From: Stenotrophomonas chelatiphaga
GTDB taxonomy: Bacteria > Pseudomonadota > Gammaproteobacteria > Xanthomonadales > Xanthomonadaceae
DNA: 64,000 nt
Assembly (NCBI RefSeq): GCF_001431535.1
Contig: NZ_LDJK01000043.1
Coordinates: 1-64,000, forward strand
Direction of reading: 5' to 3'
Numbering within the stretch: the first letter of the stretch is position 1; each line of letters starts with the position of its first letter. Below are positions 44,520 through 54,274 of the stretch, piece after piece. Under the pieces are notes generated by a model, which searched no databases, was not told the DNA's origin, and saw only the letters and a list, made by a program, of their open reading frames with translations. The position numbers and the translations under genes were made by a program.

Positions 44520-45413
44520 TCAGCGCAGCGCCAGCGCCACCGCGATCCCCACGAACAGGGCCGCCCCCACCCAGTTGTTGTGCAGGAACGCCTTGAAGCA
44601 CGGATCGCGCTCGCGGTTGCGGCACAGCCAGAACTCATACGCCACCAGCCCCGCCGCCACGCCCACCGAAACGAAGTAGTACCCCCCCAGCTCCGCCCGC
44701 ACGCCCACCAGCGTCATCGCCGCCAGGAACAGCGCATACAACACACCCTGGATCACCAGATCCAGATCACCGAACAGGATGGCCGTGGAGTGCGAGCCCA
44801 TCTTCAGGTCGTCATCGCGGTCCACCATGGCGTACCAGGTGTCATACGCGGTAGACCACAGGATGTTGCCCACGTACAGCAGCCACGCCAGCGCCGGCAC
44901 CCCACCCTGCACGGCCGCGAAGGCCATCGGAATACCCCAGCCGAAGGCCATGCCCAGATACACCTGCGGCAGGTGCGTATAGCGCTTCAGGTACGGGTAG
45001 CTGGCCGCCAGGAAGATGCCGACGAAGCTCAGCGCCACGGTCAGCCAGTTCAAGGTAAGCACCAGCGCGAACGCCACCAGCATCAGCACCGCGAACAGGA
45101 GCAGCGCGTGCCGGCCGCGTACCGCACCGCTGGCCAGCGGACGGTCCTTGGTGCGCTTGACGTGGGGGTCCAGCCAGCGGTCGGCGTAGTCATTGATCAC
45201 GCAGCCCGCCGAACGGGTCAACCAGACCCCAGCGGTGAACACGAACAGCGTCCACAGCGGCGGCAGCCCGCCCGAGGCCAGCCACAACGCCCACCAGGTG
45301 GGCCACAGCAGCAGCAACGTGCCGATCGGGCGATCGGCGCGCATCAGTTTCCAGTAGTGCCGCCAGCGCGGCGTCGCGTCCCCGGAGGGAGCGTGAAGGG
45401 GAGCATGTGACAT
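44520..45413 (-). CDS. ubiA: 4-hydroxybenzoate octaprenyltransferase
   Basis: 297 residues, with eight or nine membrane helices. The two Asp-rich prenyl-diphosphate motifs are [23 protein letters not shown] and [14 protein letters not shown]. UbiA attaches the polyprenyl chain to 4-hydroxybenzoate in ubiquinone synthesis. Length and motifs are canonical. No ubiC is adjacent. Confidence 0.95.
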   Translation of the reverse strand: MSHAPLHAPSGDATPRWRHYWKLMRADRPIGTLLLLWPTWWALWLASGGLPPLWTLFVFTAGVWLTRSAGCVINDYADRWLDPHVKRTKDRPLASGAVRGRHALLLFAVLMLVAFALVLTLNWLTVALSFVGIFLAASYPYLKRYTHLPQVYLGMAFGWGIPMAFAAVQGGVPALAWLLYVGNILWSTAYDTWYAMVDRDDDLKMGSHSTAILFGDLDLVIQGVLYALFLAAMTLVGVRAELGGYYFVSVGVAAGLVAYEFWLCRNRERDPCFKAFLHNNWVGAALFVGIAVALALR

Positions 45414-45447
45414 GGGGAAATGATACTCCCGCCGGCCAAAGGCCTTA

Positions 45448-45562
45448 GTAGTGACGACCGCTGGTCGTCATGCTTCAGCAATCGGTGGGTGACGACCACT
45501 TCGGTGGGTGACGACCGTTGGTCGTCACGCCTTGGCCTTCCACCGGGCACCGCCCGGCGCTA
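45448..45562 (+). repeat. SMAG REP cluster between ubiA and the autokinase gene
   Basis: A GTAG unit (45448-45470), a half unit cut after TGACGACC (about 45484-45499), a complete GGTGGG unit (45503-45528), and a reversed unit with CCGGGC-acc-GCCCGG and CTAC (about 45543-45562). The half unit looks like a decayed or interrupted copy. Confidence 0.75.
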
Positions 45563-45585
45563 CGAGAGCCGTCAGTACAACGGCC

Positions 45586-47811
45586 TTAATCCTTGCCGTC
45601 GGACTTGTACTCGTAATACCCGTAGCTGTAATAGCCCGTCGCACGCTTTTCCACCGCGTTGAAGATCGCGCCCTTGATCTGCACGCCGTTCTGTTCGAAG
45701 CGCTGCAGGGTGAGCAGGATTTCCTTCGCCTGGTTCACACCAAAGCGGGTGACCAGCAGGCTCGAACCCGCATGCGTAGCGACCAGCGCCGCATCGGTCA
45801 CGGCCAGGATCGGCGGGGTATCGACGATGACCAGGTCGTACTGCGCCGACAGCGACTCCAGCATCTGCTTGAAGCGCGGGTGCATCAGCAGCTCGGCGGG
45901 GTTCGGCGGAATATCACCACGCACCATGTAGTGCATGTTGTCCAGGCCGGGCACCGGGTGGATGGCCGCTTCAACCGCCAGCTTGCCGCCCAGCACGTCC
46001 GACAGGCCCTTCTGGTGCGAGATGCCCAGCAACTTGTGCAGAGTGCCCTTGCGCATGTCCGCATCGATCACCAGCACGCGCTGGCCAGCCTGCGCGATGA
46101 CCGCACCCAGATTGCTGGACACGAACGTCTTGCCGACGCCCGGACGCGGGCCGGAGATGGTCAGGATGTTGTTCTTCGCTTCCAGCATGGCGAAGTGCAG
46201 GCTGGTGCGCAGGCTGCGCAGCGCTTCCACGGTGGGATCAGCAGGCGAGCTCACGGCGAGCAGATGCTGGCGACCATCGGCGATGACGCGTGTGCCGTGC
46301 TTGCCCTTGCGCAGCTTCGGCAGCGTGGTGGACACGCTGAGCGGGATGGCGGCGTAGACCGGCAGGCCAAGCTCTTCGAGTTCTGCCGGATCTTCGATGC
46401 CCGGATTGAGCATGCGCTGCAGGAAGACAAACGCGATGGAGAGGAAGGCGCCAAGGAGCGCGGCGATTGCAATAATCAATGCCTTGCGCGGCTTCACCGG
46501 ATTTGCGATGTCAACCATGGCGGGATCGACGATTCGAACATTGCCCACGGCACCGGCACGCGCGACGTCCAACTGCTGAGCCTGGTTGAGCAGAGCCGTG
46601 TAGAGCTCATTGCTGACCTGCAGATCCCGAGTGAGTCGCAAAAGCTCCTGCTGGGTATCTGGCAGGTTGCTTACCTGGCGCTGGAAGCCTGATTTGCGCG
46701 CCTCCAGCTCACCCAACTGGCTCAGCAATGCACGATAAGCCGGATGCTCGCGGGTAAAGCTTCTGTCCATCTCCGCTTGCTTGAGACGCAACTGTTGGAT
46801 GCTTGCCTCAACTGCCACTTCCTGCTGCAGAAGCCCCTGAGTCTGCATTGTTATGTCGACCGAGTTCGAGCGCGACTGATAGCTACTCATCGCTGCCTGA
46901 GCCTGCTCCACCTGACGCCGGATGGTCGGGAGCTGGTCCTTGACAAACTGCAACTGCGACGCGGCCTCGGCAGAGCTACGATCGACGTTCTGACGAACGT
47001 AGGCTTCGGCAACCCTCTGCACAACGTCTTGCGCACGCAAAGGCTGCTCATCTTCGTAAGTCAGCGACAAGATGCCTGAATCCTTTCCCTGCTCGCCCGC
47101 CTTTATCTGCTCCTGTAGCTCCGACAGCACGTCAAGCCGCCTCGCCTTGACGATATCGAAACGTGTCCCGGCGTTTGCGCTCAGGCCAGCGACATCCAGC
47201 GTCACGCCACGACCCGTGGCCGTAGTGCCGGGAACACCCCGCAGCAGCTCAACCCCTTCGTCGTCGTAGAGCACGAAACTCTTTCCATCGTCGGCGACTT
47301 CAAGCATGAGTGGCGCGTTGACCAACGTCGCAGGGACGGTCAGGCGATGAACCGAGAGGCTCTCCCCGCCCCAACCGTACCGACTGAGGCCGAACTTAAC
47401 CGGCGCCACTTCATCAGGAGCAACCGGCTTGAAACGCCGAGCAAAAAAACCTCCCAACAAGGGCATGCGGCGGGGCGAGACCTGGACATCAAGATTGAGC
47501 TCGTCAACGGCTGCCCCAAGTACACTTCGCGACGTCAGCAGCGCGACTTCCGTTGTCGCGGCAGCGCCTCCGCCTCCCGACAAGGACGTCAGGTCCGAGA
47601 GACCAGGGATGGACGGCAGTTTAGATTCCACCTGCACCATTGCCTGGGCCTGGTACACGGGAGTCGCCAGGAATGCGTAAGCAATGCCGAGGGCCAAAAA
47701 CAGGCCGGTAGCAGCGAGGATCCACCACTTGCGATCCACAAGGGTTCCGAGCAATTCGCGCAGATCGATCTCATCGTCCCTGACAGCATTAGAGTCCGTC
47801 TTGTTTCTCAT
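45586..47811 (-). CDS. Polysaccharide co-polymerase / bacterial tyrosine autokinase (Wzc/GumC-like)
   Basis: 741 residues. An N-terminal Wzz domain between two membrane helices (LVDRKWWILAATGLFLALG and ALIIAIAALLGAFLSIAFVF) carries a long coiled coil. A cytoplasmic BY-kinase follows, with Walker A GPRPGVGKT (about 554-562), Walker A' VLVIDADMRKG, Walker B LVIVDTPP and a C-terminal Tyr cluster (YYSYGYYEYK). It controls polymer length and export through cyclic phosphorylation. ATG was preferred over a GTG three codons upstream. No Wza-type export lipoprotein gene is nearby. Confidence 0.92.
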   Translation of the reverse strand: MRNKTDSNAVRDDEIDLRELLGTLVDRKWWILAATGLFLALGIAYAFLATPVYQAQAMVQVESKLPSIPGLSDLTSLSGGGGAAATTEVALLTSRSVLGAAVDELNLDVQVSPRRMPLLGGFFARRFKPVAPDEVAPVKFGLSRYGWGGESLSVHRLTVPATLVNAPLMLEVADDGKSFVLYDDEGVELLRGVPGTTATGRGVTLDVAGLSANAGTRFDIVKARRLDVLSELQEQIKAGEQGKDSGILSLTYEDEQPLRAQDVVQRVAEAYVRQNVDRSSAEAASQLQFVKDQLPTIRRQVEQAQAAMSSYQSRSNSVDITMQTQGLLQQEVAVEASIQQLRLKQAEMDRSFTREHPAYRALLSQLGELEARKSGFQRQVSNLPDTQQELLRLTRDLQVSNELYTALLNQAQQLDVARAGAVGNVRIVDPAMVDIANPVKPRKALIIAIAALLGAFLSIAFVFLQRMLNPGIEDPAELEELGLPVYAAIPLSVSTTLPKLRKGKHGTRVIADGRQHLLAVSSPADPTVEALRSLRTSLHFAMLEAKNNILTISGPRPGVGKTFVSSNLGAVIAQAGQRVLVIDADMRKGTLHKLLGISHQKGLSDVLGGKLAVEAAIHPVPGLDNMHYMVRGDIPPNPAELLMHPRFKQMLESLSAQYDLVIVDTPPILAVTDAALVATHAGSSLLVTRFGVNQAKEILLTLQRFEQNGVQIKGAIFNAVEKRATGYYSYGYYEYKSDGKD

Positions 47812-47820
47812 CGTACCCAC

Positions 47821-48436
47821 TTCGTTCGGGAACAGTCAGCCAATGTGACCGACTGCTCAAAATCAAAAACGCACCTAATTTCACATCCAATCCAACCTAC
47901 GCTCGCTCATGCTGCACACCCACATTGAGGCCCGCTTGCAAGACCGGGGATGGCGGAGCGTGATTGTCAGCGCCACAGTCTACCCTATCCCCCCCACAGG
48001 GGGCTGAGGTTTACGCTTTTGAACCCCAGAGGACAAAAAGAACAGGGCTGACACTGTCACGATCACCACCGGCGCAGCCCATTCTTCAGTAACGCTTCAG
48101 CTTTTAAGATAGCGTGCAGTGCATCACATCAAAACAGCTATGACAGTCGATATCGCAGTGCGCAGGAAGTCACGCAATCAGCTATCCTGCTGTGCCACGC
48201 CAACGTCGGAACGCGCCGGGGAAGCCTGACGCGCTGCAGCTGATCTCACGCCGTAGGTGGGCTGTAGTAGCATCTCCGCCACCTCTTGAAGATGAGGCCG
48301 CCTTGTCTCGTGAATAAACCAGAAGAGCGGCAAAATCACATGGAAGTTGAAGCGCGCTTATAGGAGCGTCGATGGCGCATCCCGCCAGCCTCTGCAGGGC
48401 GCCCCCAAGATAATAAGCAACAAGAGGAAACTAGCT
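47821..48436. other. Divergent regulatory region of the exopolysaccharide locus
   Basis: 616 bp between the autokinase and ugd genes with no supportable gene. It contains a C5/G5 dyad (about 47993-48003) and several AT-rich stretches that could hold promoters for both directions. No clear -35/-10 pair and no exact ops/JUMPstart element was found. The length suggests a long leader before ugd. Confidence 0.4.
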
Positions 48437-49603
48437 ATGAAAATTGCCGTGGCAGGCACCGGGTATGTAGGACTGTCAAATGCCGTCCTCTTGTCCCAGC
48501 ACAATGAAGTGGTGGCACTCGATATTGATGCGCGAAAAGTTTCCATGATCAACGCCGGCAATGCACCCATCGAAGACGTGGATATCGCTGATTTTCTTGC
48601 GAACAGGAAGCTTGACCTGAGGGCGACATTGAACGCGCGTGACGCGTACGAAGGCGCCTCATACGTGATAGTTGCCACGCCAACCGACTACGACCCTACG
48701 ACAAATTTCTTCGACACATCGTCTGTCGAATCGGTTATACGGGACGTGATTTCCGTCAATCCTGACGCGGTGATTGTAATAAAGTCCACGGTCCCAGTCG
48801 GCTGCACAGCCAAGCTGCGCGAACAATACAGCACGAGCAATATCATTTTTTCCCCGGAATTCCTCAGGGAAGGTCGCGCCCTGCACGACAACCTTCATCC
48901 CAGCAGAATAATTGTTGGCGAGAAGTCTGAGCGAGCCGAAACCTTCGCCGGCCTGCTGAAGAAGGGCGCACTTCTCAGCGACATTCCGACGCTGTTCACG
49001 GATTCGACCGAAGCCGAAGCGATCAAGCTCTTTTCAAACACCTATCTTGCGATGCGGGTGGCTTATTTCAATGAGCTGGACACCTACGCAGCGTCCCATG
49101 GCTTGGATACCCGGCAGATCATCGAGGGCGTGAGTCTCGATCCACGCATTGGGGGGCACTATAACAATCCTTCTTTTGGATACGGTGGATACTGCCTCCC
49201 CAAGGATACGAAGCAATTGCTTGCAAACTACAACCGGGTGCCGCAGAACCTTATTCATGCGATTGTCGAAGCCAACCGCACAAGGAAGGACTTCATAGCT
49301 GACGAGATCATCGCGCGCGCTCCGAACGTGGTTGGAATATATCGCCTGGTGATGAAGCAAGGCTCTGACAACTTCCGTGCATCTGCCATTCAAGGCGTAA
49401 TGAAACGAATCAAAGCGAAGGGCATCAAAGTGATCGTGCATGAACCTGCGCTGCCAGGTGACGCCTTCTTCGGATCACCCGTTGTCAACGAATTGAGTCT
49501 GTTCAAGGAACAATGCGATGTCATTGTTGCGAACCGACTCGAGGATGACATCGCCGATGTACGGGACAAGGTGTATACGCGTGACCTCTTTGGCAAGAAC
49601 TGA
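48437..49603 (+). CDS. ugd: UDP-glucose 6-dehydrogenase
   Basis: 388 residues, the length of the short enterobacterial Ugd type. NAD motif [19 protein letters not shown], substrate-binding [20 protein letters not shown] and catalytic Cys in [12 protein letters not shown] are intact. It oxidises UDP-glucose to UDP-glucuronate, the likely acidic sugar donor for this polymer. GAGGAAA upstream marks the ATG; an upstream in-frame ATG would add 30 unrelated residues. It is the first gene of the rightward operon. Confidence 0.93.
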   Translation: MKIAVAGTGYVGLSNAVLLSQHNEVVALDIDARKVSMINAGNAPIEDVDIADFLANRKLDLRATLNARDAYEGASYVIVATPTDYDPTTNFFDTSSVESVIRDVISVNPDAVIVIKSTVPVGCTAKLREQYSTSNIIFSPEFLREGRALHDNLHPSRIIVGEKSERAETFAGLLKKGALLSDIPTLFTDSTEAEAIKLFSNTYLAMRVAYFNELDTYAASHGLDTRQIIEGVSLDPRIGGHYNNPSFGYGGYCLPKDTKQLLANYNRVPQNLIHAIVEANRTRKDFIADEIIARAPNVVGIYRLVMKQGSDNFRASAIQGVMKRIKAKGIKVIVHEPALPGDAFFGSPVVNELSLFKEQCDVIVANRLEDDIADVRDKVYTRDLFGKN

Positions 49604-49615
49604 GAGGACGGAAGC

Positions 49616-50062
49616 ATGAAAATCGTTGCGATCGCTTCGGGTGGAGGCCACTGGGAGCAGCTGATGTTGATGCGCCCGGCCTTTGCATCAGCAGATGTCC
49701 TGTATCTGACTACGCTCGACGGCCTTCCGCAACGAGCGGGAGTTGCGCAATACGGGTTACTCCACGAGTGCAATCGAAACCAGCTGAAACGTATCGGTTC
49801 CAATGTCTGGCGGCTGGCCAGGACGTTTCTTGAGTTCAAACCGGACGTTGTGGTCAGTACTGGTGCTCTACCGGGCCTGATTGCTCTGGCGCTAGCCAAG
49901 TACGTGTTCGGGGCGCGGACGATTTGGATCGACAGCATTGCCAACGGCGAACAGCTGTCCATGTCTGGCTCCTACGCGAAGAGGTTCGCTGACCTGACCC
50001 TGACGCAATGGGAGGAGGTCGCAGAAAAAGAGCGCGTGGAATTCAGGGGAGCTGTGCTTTGA
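49616..50062 (+). CDS. pssD: PssD/Alg14-like glycosyltransferase subunit
   Basis: 148 residues: MKIVAIASGGGHWEQLM and DVVVSTGALPGLIALALAKYVFGARTIWID are typical of the PssD/Alg14 half of split GT28-type transferases. It provides the membrane and acceptor side and needs the next gene product for activity. In rhizobia PssDE adds glucuronic acid, which fits an adjacent ugd. The stop overlaps the next start. Confidence 0.88.
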   Translation: MKIVAIASGGGHWEQLMLMRPAFASADVLYLTTLDGLPQRAGVAQYGLLHECNRNQLKRIGSNVWRLARTFLEFKPDVVVSTGALPGLIALALAKYVFGARTIWIDSIANGEQLSMSGSYAKRFADLTLTQWEEVAEKERVEFRGAVL

Positions 50063-50538
50063 TTTTCGCGACCGTTGGAACCCAGATCCCATTCCCCCGC
50101 ATGATCGAATCGGTTCGCTACGCTGCCGAACGCCTTGACATCGACATCGTTGCTCAGACGATCGATGTGGATTACGTGTATACACCGAAGGGCAGGTTGA
50201 CCTGCGTAAAAACTGTGCATCCGCGCAAATTTCAGGATTTGGTAGCAGCTGCGGATATCATCGTATCTCACGCTGGTATCGGCTCGATAATCAGTGCCGC
50301 CACAGCAAGCAAGCCCATCATTCTGATGCCGCGCCAGTCGCAACTTTCCGAGCATAGAAATGATCATCAGGTGGACACGGCCAAGCGATTCGGATCCAGG
50401 CGAGGTATATACATCTTCAATGACGGGCCCGAATTGGTTGATGTCCTAACCGTGCCCTTAGTGCCGCTGGCCCCGATCGAGCCAGACATGTCTCCACTCA
50501 TTGCAGGCATCAAGAGCTTTATCTGGAATGCGAGTTAA
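50059..50538 (+). CDS. pssE: PssE/Alg13-like glycosyltransferase subunit (TTG start)
   Basis: 159 residues: IFATVGTQIPFPRMI at the start and the donor-binding IVSHAGIGSIISAATASKPIILMPR of the GT28 C-terminal fold. The start is TTG within TTGA, overlapping the pssD stop by 4 nt. Together with PssD it forms a complete glycosyltransferase, probably using UDP-glucuronate. Confidence 0.88.
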   Translation: MIFATVGTQIPFPRMIESVRYAAERLDIDIVAQTIDVDYVYTPKGRLTCVKTVHPRKFQDLVAAADIIVSHAGIGSIISAATASKPIILMPRQSQLSEHRNDHQVDTAKRFGSRRGIYIFNDGPELVDVLTVPLVPLAPIEPDMSPLIAGIKSFIWNAS

Positions 50539-51841
50539 CTCTCAACTAACCCATCGGACCGCAAGCTCAGCGATCGGCGTCAGCGCGTTATCTTCCACGA
50601 CGCTCGGCTGCCTGCTGGTCGCCTCGGGTGTGTTTGCCATCGTCCTGCGCGTGGCAGGTAGCGTAACCGGAATTCCCTTGCTACGGGAGGCGCTGCCAGC
50701 CCAGGTCCTTTACCTCCTCCTTAATGGCTGCCTTGCGTTTCTGATGGTGCAGGGGGCGCGAACCCTGACCCGCTCCGGGCTGTTCGCTACGCTTGCCTAT
50801 ATATACCTCTTATCTCTGCTGGCGCTGCATCTGATTGCTTCGCCACCAGCCGGGCCCGAGGCATGGAATACGGGGCCCACTGAGCTGGCACGTGCGTTCG
50901 CGCTACATACGATGATGCTCACCGCCGTCCTTGTCAGTTCCAATGGGGCAGTCTCACCGAAGCAGGCCGTTCTCTGCTTCCGTCTCATCATAGCGACGGG
51001 CGTGTTCATGGTTGCAATGTCGTGTCTGCAGCTCGCTGGTTTCGCGCCCCACTTCTATTTCCAGTGGTATGGAAGCTCGCATTTGCCGCGGCCTACGGGC
51101 GGCTTGGAGCATCCGCACTTCTTCGCAGCCTACCTTGTTCTTGCGATCGCAGCATCGAAGTGGCTGCACATTGCAGGATACATGCGTACCACGTCGTACA
51201 GAGTTCTCTTTCTTGTCCTCGCAAGCGGCATCGTAATCTCGACATCGCGCGTAGGCGTACTTGCATTTGCCGCGTATCTCCTTGCGCAAGCTTTAGCTTC
51301 CAGCGGCACCATGACTCGGCTTGTGAAGCGAGTGAGCGCATTTTTTGCAGTCGTGGCACTCGCCGCTACCACTGCCGCTGCTATCTGGATGCTGCTACCT
51401 GACTCGGCAGCCGCCCATTACATGGAAGTGTTCGCGTCCGCGTTCATCTCATCGTTTTCCGGCGACGTCTCCGATGGCGAGTTCCTTCGAGGACGTGGCA
51501 GTAGGTGGAGTCATGAAATGGATCTGATTACTGCTGACCCGATTGCGATGCTGTTCGGCTACGGTCATCAGCCATTTGTCTCTCACAACCTCATCCTCAG
51601 ACAGCTGCAGGTATCGGGAATTACGGGCACCGTCAGCTACCTCTTTCTATTGGGAGCTTTCCTGGCATCGATCGTCACCAGAGCGGACCAGAAGAGCCGA
51701 CCGGTGGCCGTTGGCGTCACATCCTCGATGGTTCTTGCGTCATTGACCTTCCCGGTCTTTGTATCAGTAACAATAATTTCCGCTATATCTTTACTAATCG
51801 TGGCATCGCGCGCGTTGTATAGCCGTGATCGAATCGCCTAA
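50528..51841 (+). CDS. wzy: Wzy-type polysaccharide polymerase
   Basis: 437 residues with at least ten hydrophobic helices and a large periplasmic loop containing GRGSRWSHEMDLITADPIAMLFGYGHQPFVSHN, typical of Wzy/O-antigen ligase proteins. It joins lipid-linked repeat units in the periplasm. The chosen ATG overlaps the pssE 3' end by 11 nt; a slightly longer form is possible. The Wzy family has low sequence conservation, so the assignment rests on topology and context. Confidence 0.8.
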   Translation: MRVNSQLTHRTASSAIGVSALSSTTLGCLLVASGVFAIVLRVAGSVTGIPLLREALPAQVLYLLLNGCLAFLMVQGARTLTRSGLFATLAYIYLLSLLALHLIASPPAGPEAWNTGPTELARAFALHTMMLTAVLVSSNGAVSPKQAVLCFRLIIATGVFMVAMSCLQLAGFAPHFYFQWYGSSHLPRPTGGLEHPHFFAAYLVLAIAASKWLHIAGYMRTTSYRVLFLVLASGIVISTSRVGVLAFAAYLLAQALASSGTMTRLVKRVSAFFAVVALAATTAAAIWMLLPDSAAAHYMEVFASAFISSFSGDVSDGEFLRGRGSRWSHEMDLITADPIAMLFGYGHQPFVSHNLILRQLQVSGITGTVSYLFLLGAFLASIVTRADQKSRPVAVGVTSSMVLASLTFPVFVSVTIISAISLLIVASRALYSRDRIA

Positions 51842-51853
51842 GAACCAGGAAGG

Positions 51854-53152
51854 ATGCCAGAGTTGAACATCAAGACCAGCCTGATCAAGGTCCTTGGCCC
51901 GTTGTCGGATGCAGCCGTTCGCCGTTTCGTTCTGCGTAAGCTGACTGCTGACGATAAGCGCGAGCAATCCAGCCATGTGGTGCTCGCGCCTTCATCCCGG
52001 GGAAATCTTGGTGATGAGGCAATGCTCACGTCGACGATAACGACCCTTCGTGCAATGTCCTCGTTACCCGTTACCGTGCTGTGTCACCGGACAGATGATG
52101 ATTGGAGCCACATCGACCCCTCCATAACTCAAGTTAGTATCGAGGGGTTCTTTTCGCCAGCTCTTTGGGCGCACGCTTCGGACCAGCTCGTTTCCACACT
52201 GAAGCGGGCTAGAACATTCAGCGTCTTGGGCGCCGATATTATGGACGGCGCATATTCGAGCAGCCGAACGTTCCGACGCCTGTTGATGCTTGAGGTCGCC
52301 CTCAAGCTTGGAGTTGACGCGACAATTCTCGGATTCAGCTATTCGGACAAAGCCAATCCGGACAGCATGGCGTACTTGAGCCGCCTCGGGCCGAACGTGA
52401 CCAAGTATGCTCGCGATCCACTCTCTTTTGAGAGGCTCCGTCGTATTTGCTCAGACCGACTAGAGCTTGTCGCGGATACCGCCTTCCTGCTCAGGCCCAG
52501 CGACTCCCTGTCTGAACAAATGGCAGTGCTCACCGGGAAGATCGCTGAGCTACGCACGCAAGGGAAAAAGATCATCGCGTTCAACGCCAATCCACTCGGC
52601 GCTGCGATGAGCGCAGGCGCCAAACGGGGCAACGAGTCGGTTTCCGGCCTCGACAGTCTGGTGCAGCGGAACGTTGAATCGATACTGAGGTCGGACCCGG
52701 CGATCCACCTGATAGCCATCTCTCATGACCCGCGCGAGCCCCACAGTGACGCGCGCGTACTGGAGGATGTCGCCGCGTCGTTGCCCGCCGACATCTCGGC
52801 GCGCTTCGTATTGGCCACACGTGGCATATCTGCCCGCGACGTTAAGCTGCTCTGTTCCATGACTGACCTGGTTGTGACAGGACGTATGCATATGGGAATC
52901 GCGGCCTTGGGCACGGCAACCCCCTGCTACTTCCTCGATTTCCAGGGCAAGGTGCGGGGTCTTCTCAGACACTTTGAAATCGAAGAAATGTGCTGCGACT
53001 GGGCAACCTACTCATCGCCAGAACTGTACTCCGAGCAGGTGACCAGGTTCCTGAAGGAATCACCTCATTACAAGGAAAAGCTAGCTGCGCGCTTGCCTAG
53101 CATCAAGCAACTGGCAGCCAAGAACTTTGAACGATTCAAGGATCAAGTGTGA
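51854..53152 (+). CDS. Polysaccharide pyruvyl transferase
   Basis: 432 residues: VVLAPSSRGNLGDEAMLTSTI at the N-terminus and DLVVTGRMHMGIAALGTATPCYFLDFQGKV near the C-terminus are the pyruvyl-transferase signatures. It adds a ketal-linked pyruvate from PEP to a sugar, giving extra negative charge. The stop overlaps the next start (GTGA). Confidence 0.88.
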   Translation: MPELNIKTSLIKVLGPLSDAAVRRFVLRKLTADDKREQSSHVVLAPSSRGNLGDEAMLTSTITTLRAMSSLPVTVLCHRTDDDWSHIDPSITQVSIEGFFSPALWAHASDQLVSTLKRARTFSVLGADIMDGAYSSSRTFRRLLMLEVALKLGVDATILGFSYSDKANPDSMAYLSRLGPNVTKYARDPLSFERLRRICSDRLELVADTAFLLRPSDSLSEQMAVLTGKIAELRTQGKKIIAFNANPLGAAMSAGAKRGNESVSGLDSLVQRNVESILRSDPAIHLIAISHDPREPHSDARVLEDVAASLPADISARFVLATRGISARDVKLLCSMTDLVVTGRMHMGIAALGTATPCYFLDFQGKVRGLLRHFEIEEMCCDWATYSSPELYSEQVTRFLKESPHYKEKLAARLPSIKQLAAKNFERFKDQV

Positions 53153-54117
53153 AGACCGTCTATATAGCCTGGGCCGGCTTTCAGCGTCGTGCAGTATCAA
53201 TGCAGGCATTAATGGGATTCAAGCTGTTTCATCTGCCCGCGGCACAGGGCGGCCCTCTGGTGAAGTTGGCTGGCTACATGAGGCAAGGTGCCAGTACGAT
53301 CCGCATCTTGCGCAAAGAGAGGCCAGACATCGTCTGGATACAAGCTCCACCAAACTTCATCCCGCACCTGTTGATGATCACGCGGATCGTGACAGGAAAA
53401 AAATTCAAGATCCTGCTCGATTGTCATAATTCAGCGCTCAGATCACCTTGGATTGATACACCATTTTTTGCGCATAGCGCGAAGAGAGCCGATGCTGTGA
53501 TCGTCCATAATGATGACATAGCGGCGAAGGCAAGCGATCTGTTGCTCGACGGAACCAATATAGTCGTCCTGGAGGACCCGCCGTCGACACTTCGCGTTGA
53601 TTCAGCGTCCGGCGCGGTTGGCAACTATATTCTGGTTCCATGCTCGTTCGCTGACGACGAACCAGTTGACATGGTATTGGAAGCCGCCAGGCATGCACCC
53701 GGATTGCAATTCAAGATTACGGGAAGGCTTGAGAAAGCACGAGCCAAGGGATTGCTGAGCTCATGCCCGGAGAATGTTCAATTCACGGGATTTGTCTCAG
53801 AATCTGATTTTAATGACTTGCTGCGGCACGCGTCGGTAGTTCTCGGAATCACAACTTTCGAGGACATTCAGTTGAGCGTGGCGAACGAAGCAATCGGTGC
53901 TGGAAAGGCTCTCGTTCTTTCGGGCACAGGCACGCTGACCAGGATGTTCTCTGACTGTGCTGATTTTTTTGATAATACATCCTCTGACCTGATAACGGTT
54001 ATGAAAAGCGCGATGGGCAACCGAAAGCGGCTGGAGGAGCGCAGCATCATTTCGGCGTCACAACGCGCCGAGTCATGGAAAGCACGCGTTGCGAGCGCCG
54101 GTTTTGTATCACAATGA
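53149..54117 (+). CDS. Glycosyltransferase (GT-B fold, GT4-like)
   Basis: 322 residues with a GTG start overlapping the upstream stop by 4 nt. The pattern is Rossmann-like: KTVYIAWAGFQRR, PDIVWIQAPPNFIPHLLMI, LLDCHNS, then a C-terminal donor domain with FKITGR, FTGFVSESDFNDLLRHASVVLGITTFE and VANEAIGAGKALVLSGTG. It is shorter than most GT4 enzymes. The donor sugar is unknown. Confidence 0.82.
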   Translation: MKTVYIAWAGFQRRAVSMQALMGFKLFHLPAAQGGPLVKLAGYMRQGASTIRILRKERPDIVWIQAPPNFIPHLLMITRIVTGKKFKILLDCHNSALRSPWIDTPFFAHSAKRADAVIVHNDDIAAKASDLLLDGTNIVVLEDPPSTLRVDSASGAVGNYILVPCSFADDEPVDMVLEAARHAPGLQFKITGRLEKARAKGLLSSCPENVQFTGFVSESDFNDLLRHASVVLGITTFEDIQLSVANEAIGAGKALVLSGTGTLTRMFSDCADFFDNTSSDLITVMKSAMGNRKRLEERSIISASQRAESWKARVASAGFVSQ

Positions 54118-54274
54118 CGCTCGATGCCGTTGACTTGCAGCAGCACCCACTGCCCATTTCCAGAGCCTCTCGGCAGGACCAGCTCTTTCAGCCTGAAAGA
54201 CGTCGCCCCGGACGCGCGGCCCAAATTTTCGAAGCATCTCCGACCCGGGGATCCATGACAGGTTGCGCGCTCAC

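Noticed and set aside
48260-48300. ops/JUMPstart element before the exopolysaccharide operon
   Set aside because: GTAG-containing words occur, but no match to the GGCGGTAGC core was found.
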